This document shows, one piece after another, positions 1 to 8,391 of a stretch of DNA of 52,949 nt (position 1 is the stretch's first letter; each line of letters begins with the position of its first letter). Both the position numbers and the translations under genes were made by a program. The stretch is from [Phormidium] sp. LEGE 05292 (GTDB lineage Bacteria; Cyanobacteriota; Cyanobacteriia; Cyanobacteriales; Aerosakkonemataceae): positions 1 through 52,949 of the forward strand of contig NZ_JADEWG010000038.1 in NCBI RefSeq assembly GCF_015207735.1, given 5' to 3'. The notes under the pieces were generated by a model that made no database searches, had not been told where the DNA came from, and was given only the letters and a program-made list of their open reading frames with translations.

Positions 1-72
1 TTCTGTTTCTTGACTTTCTTCTACTATAACTCCTGGTAGGTTTAGCAACTTAGTCAGTAATCTATTCTTCAT
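1..72 (-). CDS. ISL3-family transposase, first 24 codons
   Basis: The ATG at 72 opens a reading frame that continues to base 1 without a stop. It starts MKNRLLTKLLNLPGVIVEES, which I recognise as the start of cyanobacterial ISL3 transposases (the LLNLPGV motif). Only the first 24 of roughly 400 residues are present, so the DDE catalytic residues cannot be checked. The start codon lies 15 bp inside the terminal repeat. Confidence 0.7.
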   Translation of the reverse strand, partial: MKNRLLTKLLNLPGVIVEESQETE

Positions 73-87
73 CTCTTTGATGCTTAA

Positions 88-127
88 CACTTCCCTAATA
101 ATTTAGCACAGTAAGTACGGAAGAACC
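88..127. repeat. 40-bp terminal inverted repeat of ISL3 element (left copy)
   Basis: Perfect 40/40 inverted match to 52823-52862. Read outward to inward it begins GGTTCTTCCGTACTTACTGT. The match stops at base 40; beyond it the two copies differ because one leads into the 5' end and the other into the 3' end of the transposase gene. Confidence 0.9.
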
Positions 128-129
128 GT

Positions 130-2232
130 TTTCCTTTTGAGCAACTGAGTATAATCGCTGAACTAGAAAGCTGGCGCAAGGAAATTAACCGACCCATTTA
201 CTATATCCATAAATGGTGGGGTAGACGACTCGGTTCGGTCTTTCGTGCTATTATTCTCTCTACCTTTGCTTCTCAAGGTTCTGATATCCTTAGTTTGTTT
301 TATCAACCTTGTAATTTAAAAAGAGTTAAAGTTTTCGATCCCTTTATGGGAAGTGGGACAACTGTTGGAGAAGCTATCAAACTGGGTGCTACAGCAATTG
401 GTAAAGATATTAATCCTGTAGCCTATTTTCTAGTCAAAAATGCTTTAGTTAAGTTAGATAAATCAAGAGTTATCGCCATATTTGAAGAGCTAAAAAAGGC
501 TGTAGCTGCTCAAATTCAATATTACTACACAACTATCCTAGATAATGGAGAGCCTGCTACTGTTCTTTACTATTTTTGGGTGAAATACTTGTCATGTCCA
601 GCCTGCAACCATTCGGTTGATTTATTCTCATCCTACATCTTCTCAAAACACGCCTATCCTCACAAGTTCCCACAGGCTCAAGTTATCTGCCCACAATGTA
701 AAAACATTAATACAGTTCATTATGCGGCTCGTCAGATAACTTGCCAAAGCTGTCAATTTGTTTTTAATCCTCAAATAGGTGCTGTTAAAGGTCAAAAAGC
801 AACTTGCAACCATTGCCATCATACTTTTTCAATTGTTAAGTCAGTACAGAAAACGGGGAAGCCACCAGCACACCGAATGTACGCTAAGTTGGTGCTAATC
901 AAAGATGGTTCAAAGCAGTATTTACCCATTAATCAGTATGACCGAAACCTGTATGAAGAAGCGAAGAAAGAATTAAGCATCCGTCCCAACGCTTACCCTG
1001 TTGTTGCTATAGAATCTGGTTACAATACTGACCAAATACTCAATTATTGTTACCATTACTGGCATGAAATGTTTAATGAACGTCAGTTATTAAGTTTGAG
1101 TATGTTAGCAGGAGAAATTAAGCAAATAGATAATCGAAAGCTTCGAGATTTATTTATCTGCCTTTTTTCTGGAACTTTGGAATTTAATAATATGTTTGCT
1201 TCGTTTAAAGGTGAGGGAACAGGAGCAGTACGTCATCTGTTTTCTCATCATATTTTGAAGCCAGAACGCACGCCATTGGAGGCAAATGTTTGGGGAACGC
1301 TCAAAAGTTCTGGTTCGTTTTCTACGCTGTTTGAAAGCCGTATTCTCAAAGCGATCGACTATTGCACTCAACCGTTTGAAATCAAACCTGTTTGTCGTAA
1401 AGGTAAAGTTGAAACCGAAAAAATTTATGGGTTGTCACCTGCTATTGATTCGGAAATAGCTGGAGTTTTTGATGAATTAAGTGAATTAAAACCAGTTTAT
1501 CTTTCCTGTGGAGATTCAGCATTTACGGATATACCAACAGAAAGTATTGATGCAGTTATTACTGACCCTCCATTTTTTGATAATGTTCATTATTCACAGT
1601 TAGCTGATTTTTTTCACGTTTGGCAGTGCTATTTAACCTCAGAAAGTGTTAATTCTAAGGAAACAACGCGCCATCCAAATGAAGTTCAATCCAAAGAAGT
1701 TTCAATTTTTACTGACCGTTTGCAACGGGTATTTTCTGAGTGTCATCGGGTTTTGAAACTAGATGGGTTAATGGTATTTACTTATCACCATTCAAAAGCG
1801 GATGGATGGCAGGCTATTTTAACTGCTTTAGTTAAGGCGGGATTTGCAATTGTTGCTACTCATCCTATCAAGTCGGAGATGTCTGTGGCGACTCCAAAAA
1901 GCCAAGCTAAAGAGCCAATTGATATCGATGTAATTATTGTTTGCCATCACCGAGTTAAGGTAGAGTTAAATGATAGTTTGGTAGATGCTTTGTCGGCTGC
2001 AACACAAAAAACTGCTCTTCAAGTTCAAAGGTTTAACGTTTATCAGCGGCATTTGAGTCGAAATGATGTGTTGGTTGTTTTTATGGCGCAACTTCTGAAA
2101 CTGTTGTCTGTGCATCCAAATTTAGAAATAGCCCTAAACTGGCTTGAAGCAAAACGTAGCCAAATTCAGCAATATGTTGAGGATATATATAATCAACAAA
2201 CTTTCTCTAATCAATCGGTGAAATCAAAATAA
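130..2232 (+). pseudogene. DNA methyltransferase with zinc-ribbon insert, 5' end removed by ISL3
   Basis: The frame is open from within the IS end. The first host-derived codons encode FPFEQLSIIAELESWRKEIN, then a KWWGRRLGSVFRAII segment typical of DUF1156-like methylases, then the SAM-binding motif DPFMGSGTT (about nt 338-364) and, far downstream, the catalytic motif DPPF (about nt 1565-1576). Between them are four CxxC pairs (CPAC, CPQC, CQSC, CNHC), probably two zinc ribbons. The gene has no ATG, GTG or TTG before the conserved segment; the TTG at 295 lies inside it. I infer that about 10-25 N-terminal residues were lost. Motif order (FxGxG before DPPF) fits an N6-adenine or N4-cytosine methylase. 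No restriction gene is adjacent. Activity is uncertain because only the start is missing and a non-standard start (CTG at 145) is possible. Confidence 0.7.
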
Positions 2233-2276
2233 TTAAAGACAGCACCTTTATCGAACAGGTAGAATCCAATTTGGTA

Positions 2277-2306
2277 TTGGCACTTTTATACTACACATAC
2301 TACAAT
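2277..2306 (+). promoter_or_regulatory. Probable promoter of rlaP-thg1-rlaP operon with TACTACA direct repeat
   Basis: TTGGCA (2277-2282), 18-bp spacer, TACAAT (2301-2306) resembles a sigma-70 promoter. The spacer and -10 hold two direct TACTACA heptamers (2289-2295 and 2298-2304), 9 bp apart. The 12-mer ACATACTACAAT is identical in the MoxR promoter at 50128-50139, and TACTACAAT recurs before the second rlaP operon. Transcript start not demonstrated. Confidence 0.45.
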
Positions 2307-2339
2307 GGTGAAGAAGAGAATCACAGGAGCAATGCCAGC

Positions 2340-3287
2340 TTGAAACAGATAACCAACTACAACTTAATCTTGCCAGTAGGTACGCAGGTAGTAACTCGTG
2401 TGGAACTAAAAACTTCTACAGGTGAAATTTCCTGTTTACGAGGAGCAGTGGGTGAAATTGTGCGATCGCCAACGGATAATTCGCATACGTATGAAATTCA
2501 ATTGCCCACAGGAGTGCAAGTTAATCTGCGGCGACATGAATTTAGTATTCGCAAGCATTATCAACGGGAAGGATTGGAGCAATCCCATCTGTTAGCAGAT
2601 TATAATTTGTATGATTCAATTATTTATCGTTGTGTGGTCGGTTCTAGAGCTTATGGGTTAGAGAATGAGAGTTCAGATGTCGATCGCAGAGGGATTTATC
2701 TACCACCAGCAGATTTACATTGGTCGCTTTATGGAGTTCCAGAACAACTAGAAAATAACGCTACTCAGGAGTGTTATTGGGAGTTGCAAAAGTTTATTGT
2801 TTTGGCATTAAAGGCAAACCCGAATGTATTGGAATGCCTGTATACACCTTTAGTAGAAACAGCGACACCATTAGCAGAGGAATTGCTGCAAGTAAGGCAG
2901 ATTTTCCTCTCACAATTAGTGTATCAAACCTACAATAGCTATGTGTTATCTCAGTTTAAAAAGATGGAGCAGGATTTACGAAATCAAGGTGAAATTCGCT
3001 CCAAACACGCGATGCACTTAATTCGGTTACTATTATCAGGTATTATGATTTTAGAAGCTGGATTTGTGCCAGTGCGAGTAGAAGAATATCGGACTCAACT
3101 ATTGGCAATTCGTAATCAAGAGATTAGTTGGGAAGAGGTAAATGAATGGCGATTGAGTTTGCATCAAAAGTTCGATTCTGCTTTTGCTAATACTTCATTA
3201 CCTGAAAGACCAAATTATGAACAAGCGAATGCTTTTTTATTGCGTGCTCGTCGCTTCATGGTTAGTAATGAGGTGAAAGATGGATAA
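2340..3287 (+). CDS. RlaP-type nucleotidyltransferase (DNA polymerase beta superfamily), copy 1 of RlaP1
   Basis: A 315-aa protein with a predicted nucleotidyltransferase core of the RlaP family (RNA repair pathway DNA polymerase beta family, Pfam PF10127/COG3541). The hallmark GSRAYGLENESSDVDRRG (residues 101-118) gives the GS...DxD nucleotide and metal site. Residues 10-72 look like a small beta-barrel (SH3-like) domain before the core. I chose the TTG at 2340 because AGGAG lies 10 bp upstream and the second copy (45825-46772) starts at the same codon; the frame is open to 2271 but that part is not conserved in the copy. The last 8 bp overlap the start of the Thg1 gene, so the two are translationally coupled. 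Family role is inferred from its association with RNA ligases and tRNA repair enzymes; the substrate is unknown. Confidence 0.8.
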   Translation: MKQITNYNLILPVGTQVVTRVELKTSTGEISCLRGAVGEIVRSPTDNSHTYEIQLPTGVQVNLRRHEFSIRKHYQREGLEQSHLLADYNLYDSIIYRCVVGSRAYGLENESSDVDRRGIYLPPADLHWSLYGVPEQLENNATQECYWELQKFIVLALKANPNVLECLYTPLVETATPLAEELLQVRQIFLSQLVYQTYNSYVLSQFKKMEQDLRNQGEIRSKHAMHLIRLLLSGIMILEAGFVPVRVEEYRTQLLAIRNQEISWEEVNEWRLSLHQKFDSAFANTSLPERPNYEQANAFLLRARRFMVSNEVKDG

Positions 3288-4023
3288 TCAAAGCTTTGAG
3301 AATCGAATGCGCGAGTTGGAGTATTTTCATAATTTGCGTCTTTTACCAGGTGCTTGGGTTGTGGTGAGAGTAGATGGTCGCAGTTTTTCTCGATTTACAG
3401 AAAGTCGTTTTGAAAAGCCATTTGACTTTCAATTTCATCAAATGATGGCGAAAACAGCGCAAGCATTACTTGAAGAAATGCAAGGAGTTTACGCTTACAC
3501 AGAAAGCGACGAAATTTCGGTGTTGTTTCTTCCTGATTGGGATTTTTTTGGTCGGAGTTTAGAAAAAATTGTCTCGATTTCTGCTAGTATTGCTAGTGCG
3601 ACTATGACTCATGCAACTAGCACTTTTGTTTGTTTTGATAGCCGAGTTTGGTTAGGTGTGAATGCTGTTCAAGTTACTGATTATTTTAGCTGGCGACAAG
3701 CTGATGCTACTCGTTGCGCTTTGAATGGTTGGTGTTATTGGACGATGCGAAAACTTGGGTTAAGTGCATCTCAAGCAACTGCAAAATTAGACCATCAATC
3801 AGAAGCATTTAAGAATGAGTTTTTGTTTCAAATTGGCATTAATTTTAATGATTTACCAACCTGGCAAAGGCGCGGAACTGGTTTGTATTGGGAAAATTAT
3901 CTTAAAGAAGGTTATAACCCGATTAATCAACAAACAGTTACCACTCAACGTCGGCGAATTAAAGTCGATCGCGAGTTGCCGATGAAAGAAGAATATCGGG
4001 AATTTATTGCTCAATTCCTTTAA
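3280..4023 (+). CDS. Thg1-like protein (tRNAHis guanylyltransferase family, 3'-5' RNA polymerase)
   Basis: A 247-aa protein of full family length (bacterial Thg1-like proteins are about 245 aa). VVVRVDGRSFSRF (about residues 26-38) carries the first metal-binding Asp and YTESDEISVLF (about 71-81) the Asp-Glu pair that form the two-metal palm site. QADATRCALNGWCYW corresponds to the conserved segment that holds HINNLYN in eukaryotic Thg1, here changed as in bacterial family members. Known bacterial Thg1-like proteins add nucleotides in the 3'-5' direction and can repair 5'-truncated tRNAs. The gene starts within the 3' end of rlaP1 (ATGGATAA overlap) and is followed 15 bp later by rlaP2. It is the only intact copy in the window; the other operon has lost 689 bp of it. 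Confidence 0.87.
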   Translation: MDNQSFENRMRELEYFHNLRLLPGAWVVVRVDGRSFSRFTESRFEKPFDFQFHQMMAKTAQALLEEMQGVYAYTESDEISVLFLPDWDFFGRSLEKIVSISASIASATMTHATSTFVCFDSRVWLGVNAVQVTDYFSWRQADATRCALNGWCYWTMRKLGLSASQATAKLDHQSEAFKNEFLFQIGINFNDLPTWQRRGTGLYWENYLKEGYNPINQQTVTTQRRRIKVDRELPMKEEYREFIAQFL

Positions 4024-4038
4024 TTGGTGTTTATCGTT

Positions 4039-4818
4039 ATGGATACAATTAACAATCAACTATTATCGATCGTTCAAAATCAACCTTACCCGCTATTGTT
4101 CGCCACAGTTAGTGGTTCGCATTTGTATGGTTTTCCTTCGGCTGATTCTGATTACGATTTGCGGGGAGTACATATTTTACCGCTTCCTGATGTGATTGGA
4201 TTGGTTGAAGGAGAGGAAACAGTTGAATGCTCACAAATCCAAAATGATTTACAACTGGATTTAGTAACTCATGATATCAAGAAGTTTTTTGGGTTATTAC
4301 TTAAGAAAAATGGTTATGTTTTAGAGCAACTGTACTCGCCGCTAGTTGTGTATGCTACACCAGAGCATGAAGAGTTAAAGCAGATTGCTCAGGGTTGTAT
4401 AACACGGTTTCATGCTCATCATTATCAAGGTTTTGCTCAAACGCAGTGGCGATTATTCCAAAAGGAACATCCTCCGCAAGTGAAGCCGTTGCTTTATGTT
4501 TATCGAGTTTTATTAACGGGAATCTACCTAATGCAAACGGGAGAAGTTCAAGCGAATTTAGTAACTTTGAATCAGCATTTTCAGTTAACACAAATTCCTG
4601 ATTTGATTGCTTGTAAATTAGCTGGTGCAGAGAAATCTGCTCTCACGGATAGTGATTTAGCATTTCATCAACAGGAGTATCAGAGGTTGTCTCAGGTATT
4701 AGAAGAGGCTTCTAATAATAGCCATTTACCTGATACATCTTCTGCGAAAGATACTTTACATCAGTTGTTGGTAAGAGTACGGTTAGCGCAGTGTTATATT
4801 GAGCCACCACAGCGTTGA
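4039..4818 (+). CDS. RlaP-type nucleotidyltransferase, copy 1 of RlaP2
   Basis: A 259-aa protein with the RlaP core motif GSHLYGFPSADSDYDLRG (residues 26-43), giving Gly-Ser and two Asp residues for nucleotide and metal binding. It lacks the N-terminal beta-barrel of RlaP1, and the two share only the core, so they are distinct paralogues rather than a recent duplication. The ATG at 4039 is preferred; TTG 4024 and GTG 4027 in frame are alternatives. It is the third gene of the rlaP1-thg1-rlaP2 operon, ending at a strong hairpin. A second near-copy lies at 45007-45762 and a C-terminal fragment at 8484-8794. Proposed role: nucleotidyl transfer during RNA end repair, inferred from family and operon partner. 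Confidence 0.8.
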   Translation: MDTINNQLLSIVQNQPYPLLFATVSGSHLYGFPSADSDYDLRGVHILPLPDVIGLVEGEETVECSQIQNDLQLDLVTHDIKKFFGLLLKKNGYVLEQLYSPLVVYATPEHEELKQIAQGCITRFHAHHYQGFAQTQWRLFQKEHPPQVKPLLYVYRVLLTGIYLMQTGEVQANLVTLNQHFQLTQIPDLIACKLAGAEKSALTDSDLAFHQQEYQRLSQVLEEASNNSHLPDTSSAKDTLHQLLVRVRLAQCYIEPPQR

Positions 4819-4857
4819 AATTGAGTTCATAAAGCACATATTAATATCGCTCTTAAT

Positions 4858-4889
4858 GGGTGAAATGTAGTTATCACTACATTTCACCC
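4858..4889. terminator. Bidirectional hairpin between convergent operons
   Basis: Perfect 14-bp arms GGGTGAAATGTAGT (4858-4871) and ACTACATTTCACCC (4876-4889) with a 4-base loop, between the stops of rlaP2 (+) and the GS gene (-). There is no long T tract, so it may act as a weak terminator or RNA stabiliser for both operons. Confidence 0.6.
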
Positions 4890-4926
4890 CATGATGCCGC
4901 AAGACCCAACAAACTTCTCTAGCTTT

Positions 4927-6234
4927 CTAACAATCAAGGGTATTTTCTAACTCCCAAGAACTAATAAAAGTGCTGTAATCATGCCATTCTTGGTGCTTCA
5001 ACTTTAAATAGGAAGCGACAAAATCCTGACCGAGAGCCTGAGATAATACAGTATTTCCTTCCAAACATCGGAGTGCATCGAGCAAATTGGTCGGTAACAA
5101 TTTAACCGTTCCAGGCGGCAGAGGATGGGTGTAATTGTTATTGTCATAACGTCGGCCAGGGTCACGTTTTTGAGCCATCCCATCCAGACCGACTGCAATT
5201 AAGGCAGCAGGTAAAAGGTAAGGATTTGCTGCCCCATCAGCCAGACGCAACTCGAAGCGCCCTGAATCGGGAATACGGATGGCATGGGTGCGATTGTTAC
5301 CTCCGTAGCTAACAGTATTAGGCGACCAGGTAGCACCGGAAGCGGTCACAGGTGCGTGAAGGCGCTTGTAAGAATTGACGGTAGGATTGGTGAGGGCACA
5401 CAAAGCTTCTGCCGAATGCAACACTCCACCGATGAATTCATAAGCTAAGGTTGAAAGCCCCAATTCTCCTTGGGGATCGTGGAAAAGGTTTGCAATTCCG
5501 GCATTATCCCAAACCGAAATATGGGTATGGCAGCCGTTTCCGGTGAGGTTCCGAAAAGGCTTGGGCATAAACGTAGCTCGGTAGCCGTGTTTTTCAGCGA
5601 TCGCCTTCACCATATACTTAAAAAAAGCATGGCGATCGGCTGTCACTAGAGCATCGGCATACATCCAGTTCATCTCAAACTGACCGTTAGCATCCTCGTG
5701 GTCATTTTGATAAGCCCCCCAACCAAGTTCCAGCATGGCATTGCAGATTTGGGAGATCACATCAAAACGGCGCATTAAAGATTGCTGATCGTAGCAGGGT
5801 TTACTGGCGCGATCGCGTCCATCAGAAATTTGCTCTCCATCGGGCGACAGCAGAAAATACTCGCACTCCACCCCAGTACGAACGCTGTAACCCAAGTCCT
5901 GTGCTTGCTGCAAAACTCGCTTCAAAACCAGACGGGGAGTTTGTGCCACAGGTTGTCCATCCATCGTATAGAGGTCGGCAGGCATCCAAGCAACTTCGGG
6001 TTGCCAGGGAAGTTGGAACAAACTGTTAGGATCGGGAATTGCTAGGACATCGGGATCGGCGGGTGTCATATCTAACCAAGCCGCAAACCCAGCAAATCCG
6101 GCACCATTTGCCATAGTATCGATCGCTTGGGCGGGTACTAGTTTGGCACGTTGTACGCCAAACAAATCGGTAAAGCAGATCAGAAAATAACGGATTCCTT
6201 TTTCGCGGGCGATATCAGAAAGCAGAGCACTCAT
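4927..6234 (-). CDS. Type III glutamine synthetase-like protein (glutamate-ammonia ligase fold)
   Basis: A 435-aa glutamine synthetase family protein. The N-terminal beta-grasp region (YFLICFTDLFGVQRAKLVP) is followed by the catalytic domain with ECEYFLLSP and FEMNW metal and glutamate segments, NGCHTHIS around the ATP/ammonia site, NSYKRL and FELRLADGAANPYL near the C end. Length and motifs fit the GlnT/type III group (TIGR03105-like), not the usual cyanobacterial GlnA (about 470 aa). I chose the ATG at 6234 because the conserved fold starts there and GAGG lies just upstream; the frame is open to 6381 but that would overlap the previous gene. It is last in a leftward operon after the hydrolase (31-bp gap) and desaturase. 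Members of this group may ligate amines other than ammonia; the substrate here is unknown. Confidence 0.8.
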   Translation of the reverse strand: MSALLSDIAREKGIRYFLICFTDLFGVQRAKLVPAQAIDTMANGAGFAGFAAWLDMTPADPDVLAIPDPNSLFQLPWQPEVAWMPADLYTMDGQPVAQTPRLVLKRVLQQAQDLGYSVRTGVECEYFLLSPDGEQISDGRDRASKPCYDQQSLMRRFDVISQICNAMLELGWGAYQNDHEDANGQFEMNWMYADALVTADRHAFFKYMVKAIAEKHGYRATFMPKPFRNLTGNGCHTHISVWDNAGIANLFHDPQGELGLSTLAYEFIGGVLHSAEALCALTNPTVNSYKRLHAPVTASGATWSPNTVSYGGNNRTHAIRIPDSGRFELRLADGAANPYLLPAALIAVGLDGMAQKRDPGRRYDNNNYTHPLPPGTVKLLPTNLLDALRCLEGNTVLSQALGQDFVASYLKLKHQEWHDYSTFISSWELENTLDC

Positions 6235-6265
6235 CAGGTTAGCCTCAAATGGGATAAAGTTAGTT

Positions 6266-7282
6266 TTAGTTAGCCAGTAATTCCCAGACTGCCTTGCGGA
6301 TGAAGGCTGCATCGTCAGGATTCTGGTAAGGATTGCCAGCCCGATGACCCCAAATAGAGGGAATCGCTCGGTATTGTGCATGAGGAATCAGCGCCGCTTC
6401 CGCAGCGCAATCTTCCGGCGTAAAATACAAATCTGTCGTTGCAGGCATGACCAGGGTTTTGGCTTGAATGGCAGCCAGGGCACGTTGGTAATCGCCTTGA
6501 TAAGTTGGGTTATTACTGATATCGCAGCACAACCAAGTATCAATCATTGCCAGCAAATTATGCGGGTCGCGTTTGCGGTAGTTAGCTTCCCAAAACCGTA
6601 AAAGGTAATCTTCTAAGGATTTGTAACCATGTTGGTAATAAATTTTCTCTCGGTAAAAAGCTTGAGAAGCTGCCCAACTAGCATAAATACGGGCAAAGGT
6701 GCGGAAGCCTCGTTCTGGAATCTCTTCAAAATGAGTACCCGTCCAAGTTGAGTCAGCTGTTAATGCAGTCCGCAGGCTTTCCAGGAAAATCCGATTGTGG
6801 TCGGTGGTGCGTGCTGTACCGCAAATAGCGGCAATGCGTTCGGTGCGATCGGGAAATAATACGCCCCAATGATAAGCTTGTTGTGCGCCCATCGACCAAC
6901 CATAAACCAGTGCTAAACGCTCGATTTGGAAAACTTGGCGTAATAATTGCTCTTGGGCTAGCACGTTATCGAGGTGGCTAAACCAGAATCCTTGCTCGCT
7001 TAGTTTACAGTCCTGGCAATTGCTGGGGGAAGTGGAAAGCCCGTTGCCAAACATATTGGGGATAATGATAAACCAGCGGGTGGGATCGAGAATGCCATCA
7101 GGACGAATTAGCCAGTCGATGTCTGTGTGCTGTGCGCCGTAGGATGTGGGATAGAGGATGACGTTGGAGCGATCGCTTGCCAATTCTCCATAAGTCTGAT
7201 AAATTAACTTAGCCTGAGGCAGCACTGCTTGGCATTGTAGGGAGAAGTTCTCCAAAATAAAACAACCAGGAGAACGGTTCAT
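6266..7282 (-). CDS. Alpha/beta hydrolase, homoserine O-acetyltransferase (MetX)-like
   Basis: A 338-aa alpha/beta hydrolase of the MetX-like family. The nucleophile elbow is GWSMGAQQAYHW; candidate Asp and His of the triad are in TTDLYFTPEDC and SIWGHRAGNP. The start has the family pattern LIYQTYGELASDRSNVILYPTSYG. The ATG overlaps the stop of the desaturase gene (ATGA), so the two are co-translated, and the GS-like gene follows 31 bp on. True MetX is somewhat longer and has a lid region; given the operon, an acyl transfer or hydrolysis step in a small-molecule pathway is more likely than methionine synthesis. That is inference. Confidence 0.75.
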   Translation of the reverse strand: MNRSPGCFILENFSLQCQAVLPQAKLIYQTYGELASDRSNVILYPTSYGAQHTDIDWLIRPDGILDPTRWFIIIPNMFGNGLSTSPSNCQDCKLSEQGFWFSHLDNVLAQEQLLRQVFQIERLALVYGWSMGAQQAYHWGVLFPDRTERIAAICGTARTTDHNRIFLESLRTALTADSTWTGTHFEEIPERGFRTFARIYASWAASQAFYREKIYYQHGYKSLEDYLLRFWEANYRKRDPHNLLAMIDTWLCCDISNNPTYQGDYQRALAAIQAKTLVMPATTDLYFTPEDCAAEAALIPHAQYRAIPSIWGHRAGNPYQNPDDAAFIRKAVWELLAN

Positions 7283-8259
7283 GAGTTAGCCTGCCCGAAT
7301 TGGGCGATTAAGTTACGGTTGACATTTAGATAGCCTGAATCTACATGAGCCAAGTGAGGACTGAGTTTGGCGTGAGCGTTAGGCAAAGCATGGAAAGGAA
7401 TGGACGCATAGAGATGATGTTCGGCGTGGAAAGACATATTCCACATCAAAAAGCGAATTGGTGCAATGGTTAGAGTGGTGCGGGTATTGGTCAGATAGTT
7501 AGCGTCATTCGTACAACCAGTGTGTTCGGCTAGTAAAATCATTCGTAAAATCGGTTGTCCGACAATTAAAGGTAGTAACCAGTACATGAAAAACCAAGGT
7601 TGTTGAAAAGCGATGGAAACTGCGATCGCTCCTGCATAAACTCCCATTTGCAGCCGCACGGAACGCATCACTTCATCTCGTGCTGTTTCGGCAATGAATG
7701 GATAGTCCTCTAATTGATTTGTAGTAATGCGAAAATATGTCTCTAATTTACCCCACCACCACAATAAACCACTAATTACTAAAAGATACTCCCACAAATT
7801 GGTCGGCTTCAGGTCGGTCAGTTCGGGGTCTTTGCCGGGAATCAATGTGTAGCGATGGTGCCATTTATGATAGCGACGGTAAAAGGTGCTGTTATAGAAC
7901 GATAGTAGTCCGGCAAACCAAGCAACTATATCATTTAAGCGATGATTGGCAAATGCAGTGCGATGAACGCATTCGTGCATTGGTGCAAACATGGTAGCGA
8001 AGCTAAAGCCATAGACAATTAAAGCTGGTATGGAGAGCGGCAAATAATTAAAATAGTTGATCCATAGATAGCCACTGACAACCATTACAACTAAATGTCC
8101 AGCGAGTTGCACTAATCCCTTGTAGTCAGAACGCACATTCAATACGCTCAGTTCTTGGGTGGAGAAAATTTGATTGGGTCTACTGTTTTCCCAATCAATG
8201 GTATCGGTGGACTCTAGTGAAGAGACTGGATTACTAACAGACCGATCGCTGCTGGACAT
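7279..8259 (-). CDS. Membrane fatty-acid desaturase family protein
   Basis: A 326-aa integral membrane di-iron protein. The three histidine clusters are HECVH (residues 95-99), HKWHH (131-135) and FHAEHH (near residue 278), the pattern of the fatty-acid desaturase/hydroxylase superfamily. Hydrophobic segments surround residues 50-92 and 205-240. The short soluble N-terminus and HxxHH second box resemble the beta-carotene ketolase/rhizobitoxine desaturase-like branch more than lipid DesA/DesC, so the substrate may not be a membrane lipid. First gene of the operon desaturase - hydrolase - type III GS; its stop overlaps the next start by ATGA. Confidence 0.8.
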   Translation of the reverse strand: MSSSDRSVSNPVSSLESTDTIDWENSRPNQIFSTQELSVLNVRSDYKGLVQLAGHLVVMVVSGYLWINYFNYLPLSIPALIVYGFSFATMFAPMHECVHRTAFANHRLNDIVAWFAGLLSFYNSTFYRRYHKWHHRYTLIPGKDPELTDLKPTNLWEYLLVISGLLWWWGKLETYFRITTNQLEDYPFIAETARDEVMRSVRLQMGVYAGAIAVSIAFQQPWFFMYWLLPLIVGQPILRMILLAEHTGCTNDANYLTNTRTTLTIAPIRFLMWNMSFHAEHHLYASIPFHALPNAHAKLSPHLAHVDSGYLNVNRNLIAQFGQANS

Positions 8260-8391
8260 TTAAAACCTCAAAATTGAGCAATACAAAAGGATATCAAGCT
8301 TTCTTGACATTGGTATTAATATATCTCTGCACTTGACCTTCCTTTGTAATTTACGTTACTATTTTTCCCTCGAAATCCCAGGCTTTTTTTA

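Larger units (their letters stand above)
1..127 (-). mobile_element. ISL3-family insertion sequence, 5' end only (runs off the left edge)
   Basis: The outer end of the element is at 127 and the transposase start codon at 72 reads leftward out of the window. The terminal 40 bp (88-127) are identical, inverted, to 52823-52862 at the other edge, where the 3' end of an ISL3 transposase is found, so these 40 bp are the IS terminal repeat. The 8 bp just outside (128-135, GTTTTCCT) do not match those outside the right-hand copy (AGTTCTAT), so there is no visible target duplication linking the two. The insertion removes the start of the methyltransferase gene. Confidence 0.8.

Noticed and set aside
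295-2232. DNA methyltransferase starting at the TTG at 295
   Set aside because: Conserved family sequence (KWWGRRLGSVFRAII) is encoded upstream in the same frame, so this start would cut the fold; the true start was lost to the IS.
4927-6381. Longer glutamine synthetase-like protein from ATG 6381
   Set aside because: The first 49 residues lie in the upstream hydrolase gene and have no family match; ATG 6234 has a ribosome-binding site and begins the fold.
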